DNA of 64,000 nt, taken from Acetomicrobium sp. S15 = DSM 107314. GTDB taxonomy: Bacteria > Synergistota > Synergistia > Synergistales > Thermosynergistaceae. This document shows positions 1 through 8,481 of the stretch, in pieces; positions within the stretch are counted from its first letter, which is position 1; every line of letters starts with the position of its first letter. The stretch covers positions 1 through 64,000 of the forward strand of contig NZ_JADEVE010000091.1 of assembly GCF_016125955.1 (NCBI RefSeq), written 5' to 3'. A program made the position numbers and the translations under genes. The notes under the pieces were generated by a model, which made no database searches, was not told the DNA's origin, and saw nothing but the letters and a program-made list of their open reading frames with translations.

Positions 1-54
1 TTTCGGTCAAAGACAAAACCCTAACTTTTTCGTTAGGTCTTGCGCAAATTTAAT

Positions 55-338
55 TTATCTTCTCCTGGCAGCGAAGGCGCGCTCGTATATCAAGATCAAA
101 ACGGTCGTAACCAAGGCAAGCACTATGGCCAAAGCATCTGCCCTGCCGATATCTACCGACACTTCAGAGACGTGCGTGTATATCACGAGGGGAAGTATCT
201 TGACGCCCGTACCGGTGAGGGCAAAAGCGGTGCCGAAGGCCCCCATGCTCACGGCAAAAAGCAGCGACGAACCGGCCAACACGGCGGGCAAAAGCATCGG
301 AAGCAGGACTTTATGAAGCGTCATCTACCTCGAGGCGC
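55..338 (-). pseudogene. Truncated second copy of the 3' end of the ABC permease gene
   Basis: This stretch repeats the last ~285 bases of the permease gene at 3629-4456 at roughly 95% identity by eye. From a Met at 324 it can be read for 88 residues identical to the permease C-terminus, then one extra Arg and a stop, so essentially all base differences in that stretch are synonymous. Upstream of the Met an extra base in the Arg-Leu region shifts the frame, and similarity ends near 338. It therefore lacks the first two thirds of the permease and should not make a working protein. A short inverted repeat (CCTAAC/GTTAGG, 21-37) with a T-rich tail on the minus strand follows it. See the finding on the duplicated end. 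Confidence 0.85.
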
Positions 339-377
339 TTAAAGCTCGGAACGCATATCATAAAACACAAAAAACAA

Positions 378-400
378 AGGCCTGACCCTGGTAATGGCCT
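378..400 (-). terminator. Intrinsic terminator of the membrane protein gene
   Basis: On the minus strand an AGGCC/GGCCT stem with a 13-base loop is followed by a T-rich tract (TTGTTTTTTG) just beyond the stop codon at 407. The stem is short, so strength is uncertain. Confidence 0.5.
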
Positions 401-406
401 GTTATT

Positions 407-1609
407 TTAGGAAGTTGTCTCCATGATGTCAGACTGCAGCCTATCAATCAACATCAGAAGGTGCATAAGGTATAGGAGAATGCCCCCGTTAGCGGCGAGT
501 ATCATGCCCACGACCCAACCCGGAAGCAAATGATGTACGAGCATTGAAGTCCCAAACAACATGGACACAAGGTTCATCGTAATCTGGGTCGCAGAAAGTC
601 GCACCAAGACCGTAGGCACCGCGGCTGTCTTGCCCTTGTTTTTCACAATTGGCAGGACGATTTTGGCGAGCCCTATCCCTCCGCCGGCGAGATTAAGCAC
701 ACCGACAAGAAGTGTCAAAAACGGTACGAGGATGTTCGGCACCACGCAGGAAGCTATTCCCAGTGCCGCGAATATGAATCCCAAAAAGATCACAAGCCAT
801 GTGCGGCGGAAGGGCCCGATAGGGGTGCTCCCGAAAGCGAGCATCTGGACGGAGAAGATTACCATTAGGAGGCCGAGCTGGGCGCTCCCTGAAAAGGGGA
901 GTCTGCCGAAGGTAACAGGAATGAGGAGGACCCCGAGGATCAGCATAAACACGCCCACAAGAAGCAGCATGGCCTTGTCAGTCTTTAGCCCGAAATCGTC
1001 GTCGAGGCCCTTTGCGGCCAGGGGATAGCTGCGGTAGATCTTCTGAAGCAGGAAGGCCAACGCGAGGATCGCCGCGCCATAGACGAGCACCGACAGCGCT
1101 GTCGTAAGCGCCGAAAGCAGTCCTTCTTTCCACACGAGAAGCCCGACAAACATAGAAAACAGGTAGACCGCCGCGCACGCGAAAGCCAGGTACCGGAAGA
1201 CTCCTCCGTAGCCGAGCCACGCCTTTAACTTATCTTTTGAAACAAGCAACTGCAGAAACTGCAGGAACCCCCCAAGGCACAGGCAGAGGATCAGGAGCAC
1301 TCTGGGGATGAGCGTAAATACATCAGGGACGAAACAGGCCATGATGCCCACGGAAGCGATGGCGACTCCTGCGGCGATCACGGGCTTGGATCTGCGTATG
1401 TCCCCCGCAGGCGTTCTTCCCAGGGTTACCGTCTGCAGACCGAACAAAAACAGAAGCAGCCCGTACACGCCGTTTTCATAGTACGAAAGCAGGCCAAAAG
1501 AGGCTGGAAAAAGCAGTATCCCTGTGAGCATCACGGCCATGCCGGCTACAAGAAGGATCGCGACGTCGAAATAAAGATCCGCCTCATCGAGGAGAAATCT
1601 GACCTTCAT
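407..1609 (-). CDS. Polytopic membrane protein with internal duplication
   Basis: This is a 400-residue integral membrane protein of unknown function with about ten hydrophobic segments. The two halves are homologous: residues ~30-120 (LLFPASFGLL ... GIMACFVP) align with residues ~225-315 (LLIPVTFGRL ... GIASCVVP), each carrying a 'GRTP'- or 'GSTP'-type turn before an Arg-rich loop. The layout recalls HdeD/DUF308-type membrane proteins, but I cannot assign the family with confidence. It is the last gene of a minus-strand set with the SDR enzyme and the decarboxylase-like gene, 34 bases after the SDR stop. No catalytic motif is visible. It could be a transporter or a membrane accessory of the upstream enzymes. 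Confidence 0.75.
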   Translation of the reverse strand: MKVRFLLDEADLYFDVAILLVAGMAVMLTGILLFPASFGLLSYYENGVYGLLLFLFGLQTVTLGRTPAGDIRRSKPVIAAGVAIASVGIMACFVPDVFTLIPRVLLILCLCLGGFLQFLQLLVSKDKLKAWLGYGGVFRYLAFACAAVYLFSMFVGLLVWKEGLLSALTTALSVLVYGAAILALAFLLQKIYRSYPLAAKGLDDDFGLKTDKAMLLLVGVFMLILGVLLIPVTFGRLPFSGSAQLGLLMVIFSVQMLAFGSTPIGPFRRTWLVIFLGFIFAALGIASCVVPNILVPFLTLLVGVLNLAGGGIGLAKIVLPIVKNKGKTAAVPTVLVRLSATQITMNLVSMLFGTSMLVHHLLPGWVVGMILAANGGILLYLMHLLMLIDRLQSDIMETTS

Positions 1610-1643
1610 CTAAACTTACCCTTAATTTCCGCGCCAGCGATTC

Positions 1644-2450
1644 TCAATAATAAGTGCCCTTCGTACGATAGTTTTCACGCCTCTCGGCTGCAAGATTTCT
1701 GGCGAACTTGTCGAATTCCTCCTTGTGCTCCCTATACAGGGCATAAAGATCCCTGGCGATTTGAGGCAACACGATCACGACGGATTTCTTCTCTATTTCC
1801 TGCAGGATATACTCGACCGCCTCGTCGACGCCTATGGAGTCGGCGGGCGGTGCCATGTCGCCAAAGATGGGCGTCCTGACGTTGTACGGGCAGAAGACGC
1901 TAAAGCATAGACCTTCGACCTCGAGCTCATATTGGAGGCTCTCTGTCATGGAGATTACCGCGGCCTTGGTCGCTGCGTAAACGGCCTGATAAGGGACGGG
2001 AACCAAGCCCGCGATGGAACTAGCATTGACGACGTGGCCAAAGCCTTGTTTCCTCATGATCGGTATGGCCGTATACGTGCCATAGATGACTCCCTTGAGG
2101 TTGAGATCAATAATGTAATCCCAGATTTCGAAGGTGATCTGTTCCGTCGGGAGAGTCATTCCCATCCCAGCGATGTTGCAGACGAAATCAAGATGCCCGG
2201 CATATTCCGCTGCGCTTTCTATAAGCCGAGCTACCTGCTTTTCCTTAGTTACATCCGTCAGAATAGGGAACACCTTGCCTGGGTATTTGTCCTCAAGCCG
2301 CTTTGATTCGCGGGTGAGGTTTTCTTCCTTCACGTCGCCCATAAAGACAGCCTTGGCCCCGCGCTTGAGAAGCTGTTCCGTCATCTCCAACGCTATGCCC
2401 GACGCGGCTCCTGTCACAGCCGCAACCTTGTTCTCGAAATACCCGTTCAT
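1644..2450 (-). CDS. Short-chain dehydrogenase/reductase (SDR)
   Basis: This is a 268-residue NAD(P)-dependent oxidoreductase of the classical SDR family. Visible features are the N-terminal nucleotide-binding motif VTGAASGIA (the last Gly of the usual TGxxxGIG is replaced by Ala), a CNIAG motif near residue 90, the catalytic Ser in NASSIAG and the YAATK catalytic Tyr/Lys pair. The frame is open further upstream, but the Met at 2450 is chosen because it follows a purine-rich ribosome site (GAGGGGG) and begins the family's usual N-terminus. It lies directly downstream of the acetoacetate-decarboxylase-like gene, so a ketone or hydroxyacid substrate is plausible, but this is inference. Confidence 0.85.
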   Translation of the reverse strand: MNGYFENKVAAVTGAASGIALEMTEQLLKRGAKAVFMGDVKEENLTRESKRLEDKYPGKVFPILTDVTKEKQVARLIESAAEYAGHLDFVCNIAGMGMTLPTEQITFEIWDYIIDLNLKGVIYGTYTAIPIMRKQGFGHVVNASSIAGLVPVPYQAVYAATKAAVISMTESLQYELEVEGLCFSVFCPYNVRTPIFGDMAPPADSIGVDEAVEYILQEIEKKSVVIVLPQIARDLYALYREHKEEFDKFARNLAAERRENYRTKGTYY

Positions 2451-2476
2451 AGACTTCGCCCCCTCTTTGCCGCCCC

Positions 2477-3277
2477 TTAGGGCAGAACCCTCGAATCGCC
2501 CACATTCAGCTGGGCTGAACCCTTCAGCATCATGGCGCCCGAGTATTTTAGTACTGGCAGATTTGCCAGGCTGCTGATCGCCCCGGACTGGAGGGGGTGT
2601 TCTTCGGCGGTAAGCTCCGTCCATTCGACGCGCCCTTCACCCGTCCAGCCTTTTTCTACCCTCGCCTCTTGAGGATACAGCGTGGCCTGAGACAACGACG
2701 CGCCGCCTTTACCGAGGTTGGGCATATACCTCCAACCGAAGTTGTTGGTCAGCGGCTTTTCATTCATCCCGGCGATGACTTTTTCGTCGAGCTCAGCATG
2801 CCTCCAGAAATGCATTTTGATGAAGGTGCAACTTTCGTAGCTCGCGGCAGTGAACCAATGGTCCCCAACGTGGCGCTCGGAAGCCACATCGGCAAAGACT
2901 TTGGGCATGCCGTCTTCCTCGCGTCCTCCAAGAATTGGGCAAGTCTTATTCTCCCAGATGATGAGAGGGTACACGCCCTCAAGTCCCTCGGAGTTTCCCG
3001 CATACCGGACGGGCGCGGCGACCTGGATGAGGCGGTATTCACCGTTTGACATCCATTCCACGTCTCGAAAGTTGGCGAACTGAACGGCTACCACCGGTTC
3101 AAGAAGTTCAAAATCTTGAGGAATGAGCTGCAGCAGGGCTTCCTCGTCGGTTTCAAACCGCACGACAAAAGACGTCATGTCCCCATGAGTCACCCGGAAC
3201 GGATAGAAATAGCTCCCCAAAAAATGCACCGGCATCTTGTAGGCAAAACCTTCCTGAAACTTGAATTTCCCTCTCAT
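2477..3277 (-). CDS. Acetoacetate decarboxylase-like protein
   Basis: The 266-residue protein belongs to the acetoacetate decarboxylase (ADC) family. The diagnostic segment GREEDGMPKVFADV (about residues 118-131) contains the Gly-x-Pro-Lys whose Lys forms the Schiff base in true ADC, preceded by the conserved Glu pair. The rest fits the family: the N-terminal YPFR segment and a tryptophan-rich central part (HFWRHAEL, FGWRYMPN). Many family members act on other substrates, so acetone formation is not proven. It is the first gene of the ADC - SDR - membrane protein set, 26 bases ahead of the SDR gene, and probably has its own promoter in the gap to its right. Confidence 0.85.
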   Translation of the reverse strand: MRGKFKFQEGFAYKMPVHFLGSYFYPFRVTHGDMTSFVVRFETDEEALLQLIPQDFELLEPVVAVQFANFRDVEWMSNGEYRLIQVAAPVRYAGNSEGLEGVYPLIIWENKTCPILGGREEDGMPKVFADVASERHVGDHWFTAASYESCTFIKMHFWRHAELDEKVIAGMNEKPLTNNFGWRYMPNLGKGGASLSQATLYPQEARVEKGWTGEGRVEWTELTAEEHPLQSGAISSLANLPVLKYSGAMMLKGSAQLNVGDSRVLP

Positions 3278-3628
3278 ACTCCTTCCTCCTTCGCGCTCTC
3301 CAGACTTTTTGTGTTCCCGCTGTACTGTAGCATCTTAAGGACAAGAGCTGTTGCCGTACCTAGCGTATAAGCCAAGCGAAATGCTTCTTTGGCTAATCCG
3401 TAGTCCTTGTGCCGTTGATTTATTATACTACGATTTTAGTACGTGATTTAAGACCTTTACAGTTTTGTGAACTCAGCAGCGATAGTGCCGGATCTCAAGG
3501 CAGGCCTCAGAAATGGCATCCAAAAAACAAAAACTCCATCGCCTCTCTTCGGTCTGACCCCTCCCACTTCTGCTGCGAGGTATATATGGCGAGAGATCAC
3601 TTGAGGCGCATCTCTGTATGCGATGGGC
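3278..3628 (-). promoter_or_regulatory. Intergenic gap with a possible promoter for the ADC-SDR cassette
   Basis: These 351 bases hold no gene I can support. On the minus strand a TATAAT-type -10 box lies near 3420-3425, upstream of the decarboxylase gene, but the -35 region is poor. The end of the upstream permease gene and the end of the duplicated 285-base segment fall at the right edge of the gap. Confidence 0.35.
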
Positions 3629-4456
3629 CTATCTCCTGGCGGCGAAGGCGCGCTCGTATATCAAGATCAAAACAGTCGTAACCAAGGCAAGCACTATGGC
3701 CAAAGCGTCTGCCCTGCCGATATCTACCGACACTTCAGAGACGTGCGTGTATATTACGAGGGGTAATATCTTAACGCCCGTCCCGGTGAGGGCAAAAGCG
3801 GTGCCGAAGGCCCCCATGCTCACGGCAAAAAGCAGCGACGAGCCGGCCAACACGGCAGGCAAAAGCATCGGAAGCAGGACTTTATGAAGCGTCATCCACC
3901 TCGAGGCGCCTAAGCTCGATGCAGCCTCGATCAAACTCCAGTCGGCCTTGCTCCAGGCCGAAATCATAGTGAGGATCATCCTCGGGATGAGGAAGTAAAG
4001 GTAGGCCACAACAAGCCCCTTCCATGTAAAAAGGAACGAAGAAAACTCTAAGGGGTTAATGCCGAAGGCCTTAGAGAGGAGCAATGTGATAAAGCCGCTT
4101 GCCCCGAGCAGTATTATGAAGGCAAATCCAACTACGAGCCCACTGAAAGTCAGCGGCACAGGGGTGATGCTCAGCATCAAGGCCTTCAATCTGCCGCCTG
4201 ATCGGTACAGGGCGTAAGAAAGCGGTATCCCGCATAGCGTTCCGATAGCGGTCGTGGCTAAAGAAAGCGTTATACTCGTCCTTAGCGACTCCCTGTAAAG
4301 CTTCGACGTAAACATCGACATATAGTTTGAAAGGGAGGGCTTCCCCTCGACGAAGAAGCTCTCCCATAAAACCAATACCATCGGCCATGCCAAAAACACC
4401 AAAAGCAGCAAAAACAAAGGCACCAATAGCAGATAAAGGAATATATTTCGCTTCAA
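3629..4456 (-). CDS. ABC transporter permease (spermidine/Fe3+-type, first permease type)
   Basis: This is a 275-residue inner-membrane permease with about six hydrophobic helices. The EAA loop that docks the ATPase is clear near residues 175-190 (IEAASSLGASRWMTLHKV). It is the last gene of a minus-strand operon with a second permease (7219-8034), the ATPase (5677-6723) and the binding protein (4552-5634). The two permeases are of the type that pair in importers of polyamines, iron(III), thiamine or phosphonates. Its 3' end is duplicated at the left edge of the window, with an unrelated three-gene cassette between the copies. Confidence 0.88.
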   Translation of the reverse strand: MKRNIFLYLLLVPLFLLLLVFLAWPMVLVLWESFFVEGKPSLSNYMSMFTSKLYRESLRTSITLSLATTAIGTLCGIPLSYALYRSGGRLKALMLSITPVPLTFSGLVVGFAFIILLGASGFITLLLSKAFGINPLEFSSFLFTWKGLVVAYLYFLIPRMILTMISAWSKADWSLIEAASSLGASRWMTLHKVLLPMLLPAVLAGSSLLFAVSMGAFGTAFALTGTGVKILPLVIYTHVSEVSVDIGRADALAIVLALVTTVLILIYERAFAARR

Positions 4457-4551
4457 ATGTCTTCCTCTTTTATCTTATAGTAAAAACTGCTGCTATCACG
4501 TCAACTACACGTTTTGCCGTATAAGATTAAATCGCTATGGTTATCGCCGCC

Positions 4552-5634
4552 CTAATCTCCCAGAACCTTGCTTCCCCAGAGCTTGGCGGCTTTATCCTGC
4601 ACCTGCTGGGCTTTGACCCAATCAACATCCATGGCGCGCTCGTAGTCGCTTGCGGGCAGGAATTTATCAACTACTTCAGACGGAAGCTCGACGTCCGTCA
4701 AAATCGGGCGCACAAACCCTTTCGCAAATATCTTTTGACCCTCTTCGCTCATGATGAAGTTGAGCCAAAGCTTCGCGGCGTTAGGATGAGGAGCACCTTT
4801 TACCATGCTTATGGCATAAGGCGAGGTTATCGTGCCCTCCTCTGGGATGACGACATCCACGGCATCACCGAGGCCCGCTATATACTTTGCTCGGTAGGCG
4901 TTCCAATCGTACGTTATCCAAATGGGGATTTCTCCCTTTATGAACTTGTCGTATTCCGTGGTCTTTTCGATCATCCTAACGTTGCCGACCTTTTGGAGCT
5001 GCGCCAGGTAATCGATGCCCGGGTCCATATTGTCGAGATTGCCGCCCATTGCGTAAGATGTGGCTATGACTATGGCGTATCCTATGCCTGCTGTCCTCGG
5101 GTCAAGATAAACCACGCTTTTAGAATACTGGGGGTCGAGCAGTTCCTTCCAACCCTTAGGCGTATTTTTGACGTAATTTTTATTAATGACAAACACGACA
5201 GTACCCTTATGAATGGAAAACCAATGTCCCTCCGGGTCTTTGAGGAGGTCTGGAATTTTATCGAAGTTTACGGGCTTAAAGCCTTCGGTGACGCCTCTTT
5301 CCTTAGCGAGGGCTCCAAAAGGCATGAAGTAGTAGGCCGTATCTGCCTGCGGATTATTCTTCTCCTTTTCGAGGCGCACAACCGTGGCACCGCTTCCGAG
5401 GTCGTTCCACGTAACCTCGACCCCATACCTTTCCTTAAAGGCGTCGAATAAGCCCTGCCAATTCGCCCACGTAGGGCCCGTATCGTAGCTGTAAAGCGCG
5501 CCCTCTTTCAGGGCAGCCTCGTGCAGCTCCTTCTCGCCCGGGTATAATTCTTGCTCGATGGCACCTGCCGGCGCTGTCGAGCAAAAGGCCCCAAAAAGCA
5601 CCGCTACTACCGCCAAAACCTTGACCCACCTCAT
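4552..5634 (-). CDS. ABC transporter extracellular solute-binding protein
   Basis: This is a 360-residue secreted binding protein. The start at 5634 follows AGGAGGG by six bases; an upstream Met at 5676 is in frame but has no such site. The first ~25 residues form a signal peptide (basic MRWVK, hydrophobic core, cleavage near APAGA). The body is that of a type II periplasmic binding protein of the Fe3+/spermidine/phosphonate group (GWKELLDPQYSKSVVYLDPRTAG; AKLWLNFIMSEEGQ near the C-terminus). The ligand cannot be read from sequence. No lipobox is seen. It sits between the ATPase gene and the last permease gene. Confidence 0.88.
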   Translation of the reverse strand: MRWVKVLAVVAVLFGAFCSTAPAGAIEQELYPGEKELHEAALKEGALYSYDTGPTWANWQGLFDAFKERYGVEVTWNDLGSGATVVRLEKEKNNPQADTAYYFMPFGALAKERGVTEGFKPVNFDKIPDLLKDPEGHWFSIHKGTVVFVINKNYVKNTPKGWKELLDPQYSKSVVYLDPRTAGIGYAIVIATSYAMGGNLDNMDPGIDYLAQLQKVGNVRMIEKTTEYDKFIKGEIPIWITYDWNAYRAKYIAGLGDAVDVVIPEEGTITSPYAISMVKGAPHPNAAKLWLNFIMSEEGQKIFAKGFVRPILTDVELPSEVVDKFLPASDYERAMDVDWVKAQQVQDKAAKLWGSKVLGD

Positions 5635-5676
5635 GTCAATCCCTCCTATTGTTTTATATTTACATTGTATTGACAC

Positions 5677-6723
5677 TTAAAATAATAAAAAGCCGTCATC
5701 TGGGGCAAAAGTCACGGTTATTTCGCCCCCAATTTCAAAGCACGCCCCGTCGCTGCTGAGCAAATCTACCAGTATATCGCTACCGTCAGCCCTAATCGCC
5801 AACCTGACCATGGCGCCCAAAAATATCTTCCCTGTCACTGTGCCGGTTATCTCGTTTTTGTCGGACCCTTTTCTTACGACGCGGAACCGCTCAGGCCTCA
5901 CGACCAAACAAGCGTCACCCTTGCTCTCGTCGTTTTCAAAGACGACGACAAATTGCCTGCCCTGCCAAATAAAAACGCCATCGCCCTTGTATGTTCCGTA
6001 AAAGAAGTTATTGTCCCCCACGAAGTCGGCCACAAACTTGGTGCGTGGTTTCGTGTAGATCTCTAACGGTTCACCCACCTGCTCGAGCTTTCCTTCGTTC
6101 ATTATTGCGACGCGATCGGAGATGGAGAGGGCTTCCTCCTGATCGTGCGTCACGTAAAGCGTGGGAATTCCGCTTTGGCGCTGTATGCGCTTTATCTCAA
6201 ACCTAAGAGCGTTTCTCACCTTCGCGTCTAAAGCAGAAAGCGGCTCATCCAAAAGCAACACTTTAGGGTTTATCGCCAAGGCCCGCGCCAAGGCGACCCT
6301 CTGCTGCTGGCCTCCTGAAAGCTCCCTCGGGTAAGCCTTGGCCCTACCGACGAGGCCTATGAGCTCAAGCAACTCGCCGACCCTTTTTTCGACCTCCTCT
6401 TCCGAAGCTTTGCGCGCCCTCAGGCCGAAGGCTATATTTTCGAAGGCGTTGAGGTTGGGGAATAGCGCGTAATTTTGAAACACTATGCCGACGCAACGCT
6501 CTCTTACGCCGACCCTTTCCATCGGTTTGCCGTCTATAAAAACACCTCCCTCGTCGGGTTCGATAAAGCCAGCTATTATCCGCAGTGTAGTCGTTTTCCC
6601 ACAGCCGGAAGGGCCCAAAAGCGAAAGGAACTCGCCCTTTTTAATCTCTAAGCTCAACGACGATACGGCTACAAACTTGTCGAACCTTTTTGTTACGTCA
6701 ACCAAGGCTACACCGGCAGCCAA
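5677..6723 (-). CDS. ABC transporter ATP-binding protein (PotA/FbpC-type)
   Basis: The 348-residue ATPase powers the importer encoded around it. It has Walker A GPSGCGKTT (~residues 38-46), Q-loop VFQNYALFPN, signature LSGGQQQR, Walker B VLLLDEPLSALD and the switch His in LYVTHDQEEA. A C-terminal extension of ~110 residues (from about residue 240) is the TOBE-type regulatory domain usual in polyamine/iron/sugar importers. The start codon abuts the stop of the LOG-fold gene, so these genes are co-transcribed and probably translationally coupled. Confidence 0.92.
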   Translation of the reverse strand: MAAGVALVDVTKRFDKFVAVSSLSLEIKKGEFLSLLGPSGCGKTTTLRIIAGFIEPDEGGVFIDGKPMERVGVRERCVGIVFQNYALFPNLNAFENIAFGLRARKASEEEVEKRVGELLELIGLVGRAKAYPRELSGGQQQRVALARALAINPKVLLLDEPLSALDAKVRNALRFEIKRIQRQSGIPTLYVTHDQEEALSISDRVAIMNEGKLEQVGEPLEIYTKPRTKFVADFVGDNNFFYGTYKGDGVFIWQGRQFVVVFENDESKGDACLVVRPERFRVVRKGSDKNEITGTVTGKIFLGAMVRLAIRADGSDILVDLLSSDGACFEIGGEITVTFAPDDGFLLF

Positions 6724-7218
6724 TCAGCTTTTCACCTCGCTGCATAAACTCAATGCCTTTTCCACCGCTTCGCTCGGACTTTGGGCGCGAAAAACGGGGA
6801 GCGGCGCGCCTTCATGGTCAAAAGCTTCCCACGTATGAAGGCCCACTACGGCTTTACCCATCCTAAGGGCTAACCCTATTTCAGAGAGCGTGCCAAAGCC
6901 ACCGCCGATGGCTATCGCCACCTCGCCGGCCGAAGCTATAACGGCGTTTCGCGCCTCACCGAGCGTCGTGCGTATGGGTATCGTGACATACGGATTAGGC
7001 TCGTCCTGCGCACTCGGCAATATCCCGATAGAGGTACCTCCCGCAGTCGAAGCGCCCAAGCAGACGGCCTCCATCACGCCACCCTTGCCCCCACATACGA
7101 TGACAGCGCCGCTTTTGGCCAAAAGAAGGCCGACTTCTTTGGCCATCTCAAAAAGCTCGGCGTCCGGAGTCGAGGTGCCCATAACGGCCACTATTTTCTT
7201 TTTAGCTTCAAAAGACAT
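6724..7218 (-). CDS. LOG/SLOG-fold protein (TIGR00725-like)
   Basis: This is a 164-residue Rossmann-like protein of the LOG/'lysine decarboxylase-like' superfamily. Motifs seen are the N-terminal VMGTSTPD, the glycine-rich CGGKGGVMEAVCLGA and IGGGFGTLSEIGLAL. The last differs from the PGGxGTxxE of cytokinin-activating LOG enzymes and resembles the TIGR00725 branch, which to my knowledge includes the algal molybdenum cofactor carrier protein. It is placed between permease and ATPase genes with no spacer on either side, which is unusual for a transporter operon. A nucleotide- or cofactor-related ligand is an inference. Confidence 0.8.
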   Translation of the reverse strand: MSFEAKKKIVAVMGTSTPDAELFEMAKEVGLLLAKSGAVIVCGGKGGVMEAVCLGASTAGGTSIGILPSAQDEPNPYVTIPIRTTLGEARNAVIASAGEVAIAIGGGFGTLSEIGLALRMGKAVVGLHTWEAFDHEGAPLPVFRAQSPSEAVEKALSLCSEVKS

Positions 7219-8034
7219 TTATGCCCCTCCTGCGGTTATGCTTGAAGCGGTAAAACCAAAAAACTTTCCCAAAAGAAGAAGACCTGCAAGCGAGAATATG
7301 CTTATAGCCACGAGAAGCACGGTCGCCGCACAGGCAAACCCCGTGCTCACATAAAAAGCCTGATAAAGCACCACCGGGTATGTCTGGGTCGCCGAGCCGG
7401 TCACCATAACGGCCAACTGGAACTCCCCCAAAGACATGGAGAATGTCATTAAAGCCCCGGAAATCACGCCCGGCATCACGTTCGGTATGAGAACCCTTCG
7501 CGTCAAAAACAAAGGATGGGCGCCGAGCGAAAGCCCGGCTTCTTCCATCGTCCTCCAATCGATGAGCTCAAAATTTGCGACGATGGGCCGAAGCATGAAA
7601 GGTAAAGTGTATATCAAGTGCGCCCCTACGAGGAGTTTAATCGTTCCAACCCAAGAAAAAGACGGCCAATTAAAGGCCTGAATCAGCCCCAAGCCCATAA
7701 CGACCGGGGGAATTGCAACTGGGAGGAGCACCAAAAAGTCCACGAGAGATTTAAGCCACCTTTTATCCAGCACGCTGACGGCGTAAGCGGTACATATGCC
7801 TATAAACGAGTTTATTACGACCGATAGAGCCCCCACTATGAGGCTCATCCGCAAAGCCCTAAGATACATGGAGCGAGAAAAGAGATCAGCATACCACCGC
7901 CATGTGAACCCTTGGGGGAAAAGCGAGCCGAACCACTTCTCACCGAAGGAGCCGACGAGGATGAGGACTATCGGCATGACTATATAGGCAAGGTAGAGCA
8001 TTAACCCACCCACTAACAGGGACTTTTTTATCAT
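7219..8034 (-). CDS. ABC transporter permease (second permease, PotC-type)
   Basis: This is a 271-residue permease with six hydrophobic segments and an EAA loop near residues 160-180 (MEEAGLSLGAHPLFLTRRVLIP). It is the first gene of the ABC operon, and its stop codon abuts the start codon of the LOG-fold gene. It ends with a hydrophobic helix (VLLVAISIFSLAGLLLLGKFFG). It pairs with the permease at 3629-4456, so the full importer would be a heterodimeric channel with one ATPase gene and one binding protein. Confidence 0.88.
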   Translation of the reverse strand: MIKKSLLVGGLMLYLAYIVMPIVLILVGSFGEKWFGSLFPQGFTWRWYADLFSRSMYLRALRMSLIVGALSVVINSFIGICTAYAVSVLDKRWLKSLVDFLVLLPVAIPPVVMGLGLIQAFNWPSFSWVGTIKLLVGAHLIYTLPFMLRPIVANFELIDWRTMEEAGLSLGAHPLFLTRRVLIPNVMPGVISGALMTFSMSLGEFQLAVMVTGSATQTYPVVLYQAFYVSTGFACAATVLLVAISIFSLAGLLLLGKFFGFTASSITAGGA

Positions 8035-8481
8035 CTCTATCCATCCTCACCGCAGAGTAGCCGCTATTTTCTTTGATCGCCAAGGACATGATAAAGGATA
8101 AAGCGCTTTTGTTACAATATAGTTCAATCCTCGTTACAATTCCGTTAAAGGTGAGGCCTGCCGAAAAACCGCGGGCTTTGCTTAAGGTTGCAGTTGCGGG
8201 CCGATTCGCTGCTCAAGGGTTAAAATGAGTTGACGGCCCGTTTAGTTTCAGCACTTAGAAGCTTCCCTTCTTGGGGAATAAGGCGCAGGAAGCTTGCATT
8301 TTACGCGCCGATCGCGCAGTTTTGTATAATAACATTGCCTAAAGGGGCAGGCTGACGCTTTTCCCTTGCAAAAACCGCAAACAAATTGCGCCTGGTCAAA
8401 GAACCTTCGCTTTAAAAGTCCCGATGAGGCCGAATAAAGGGATGGACTATTGGCATATCTATTTTATTGGAGGTGGAGCTT
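8035..8481. promoter_or_regulatory. Divergent intergenic region with GTTACAAT direct repeats and a -10 box
   Basis: These 447 bases separate the leftward ABC operon from the rightward cysteine-synthase-like gene. GTTACAAT occurs at 8111-8118 and exactly again at 8133-8140, a 22-base period (about two helical turns), close upstream of the ABC operon; this could be an operator. On the plus strand TATAAT lies at 8325-8330 without a good -35 box. About 150 bases of leader follow, with no gene and no known riboswitch that I recognise. Confidence 0.4.

Noticed and set aside
561-1028. Long reading frame opposite the membrane protein gene
   Set aside because: It is the complement of a clear membrane protein and has no recognisable domain.
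4537-5451. 300-codon frame opposite the solute-binding protein
   Set aside because: It is antisense to a well-supported binding protein with signal peptide; no family features.
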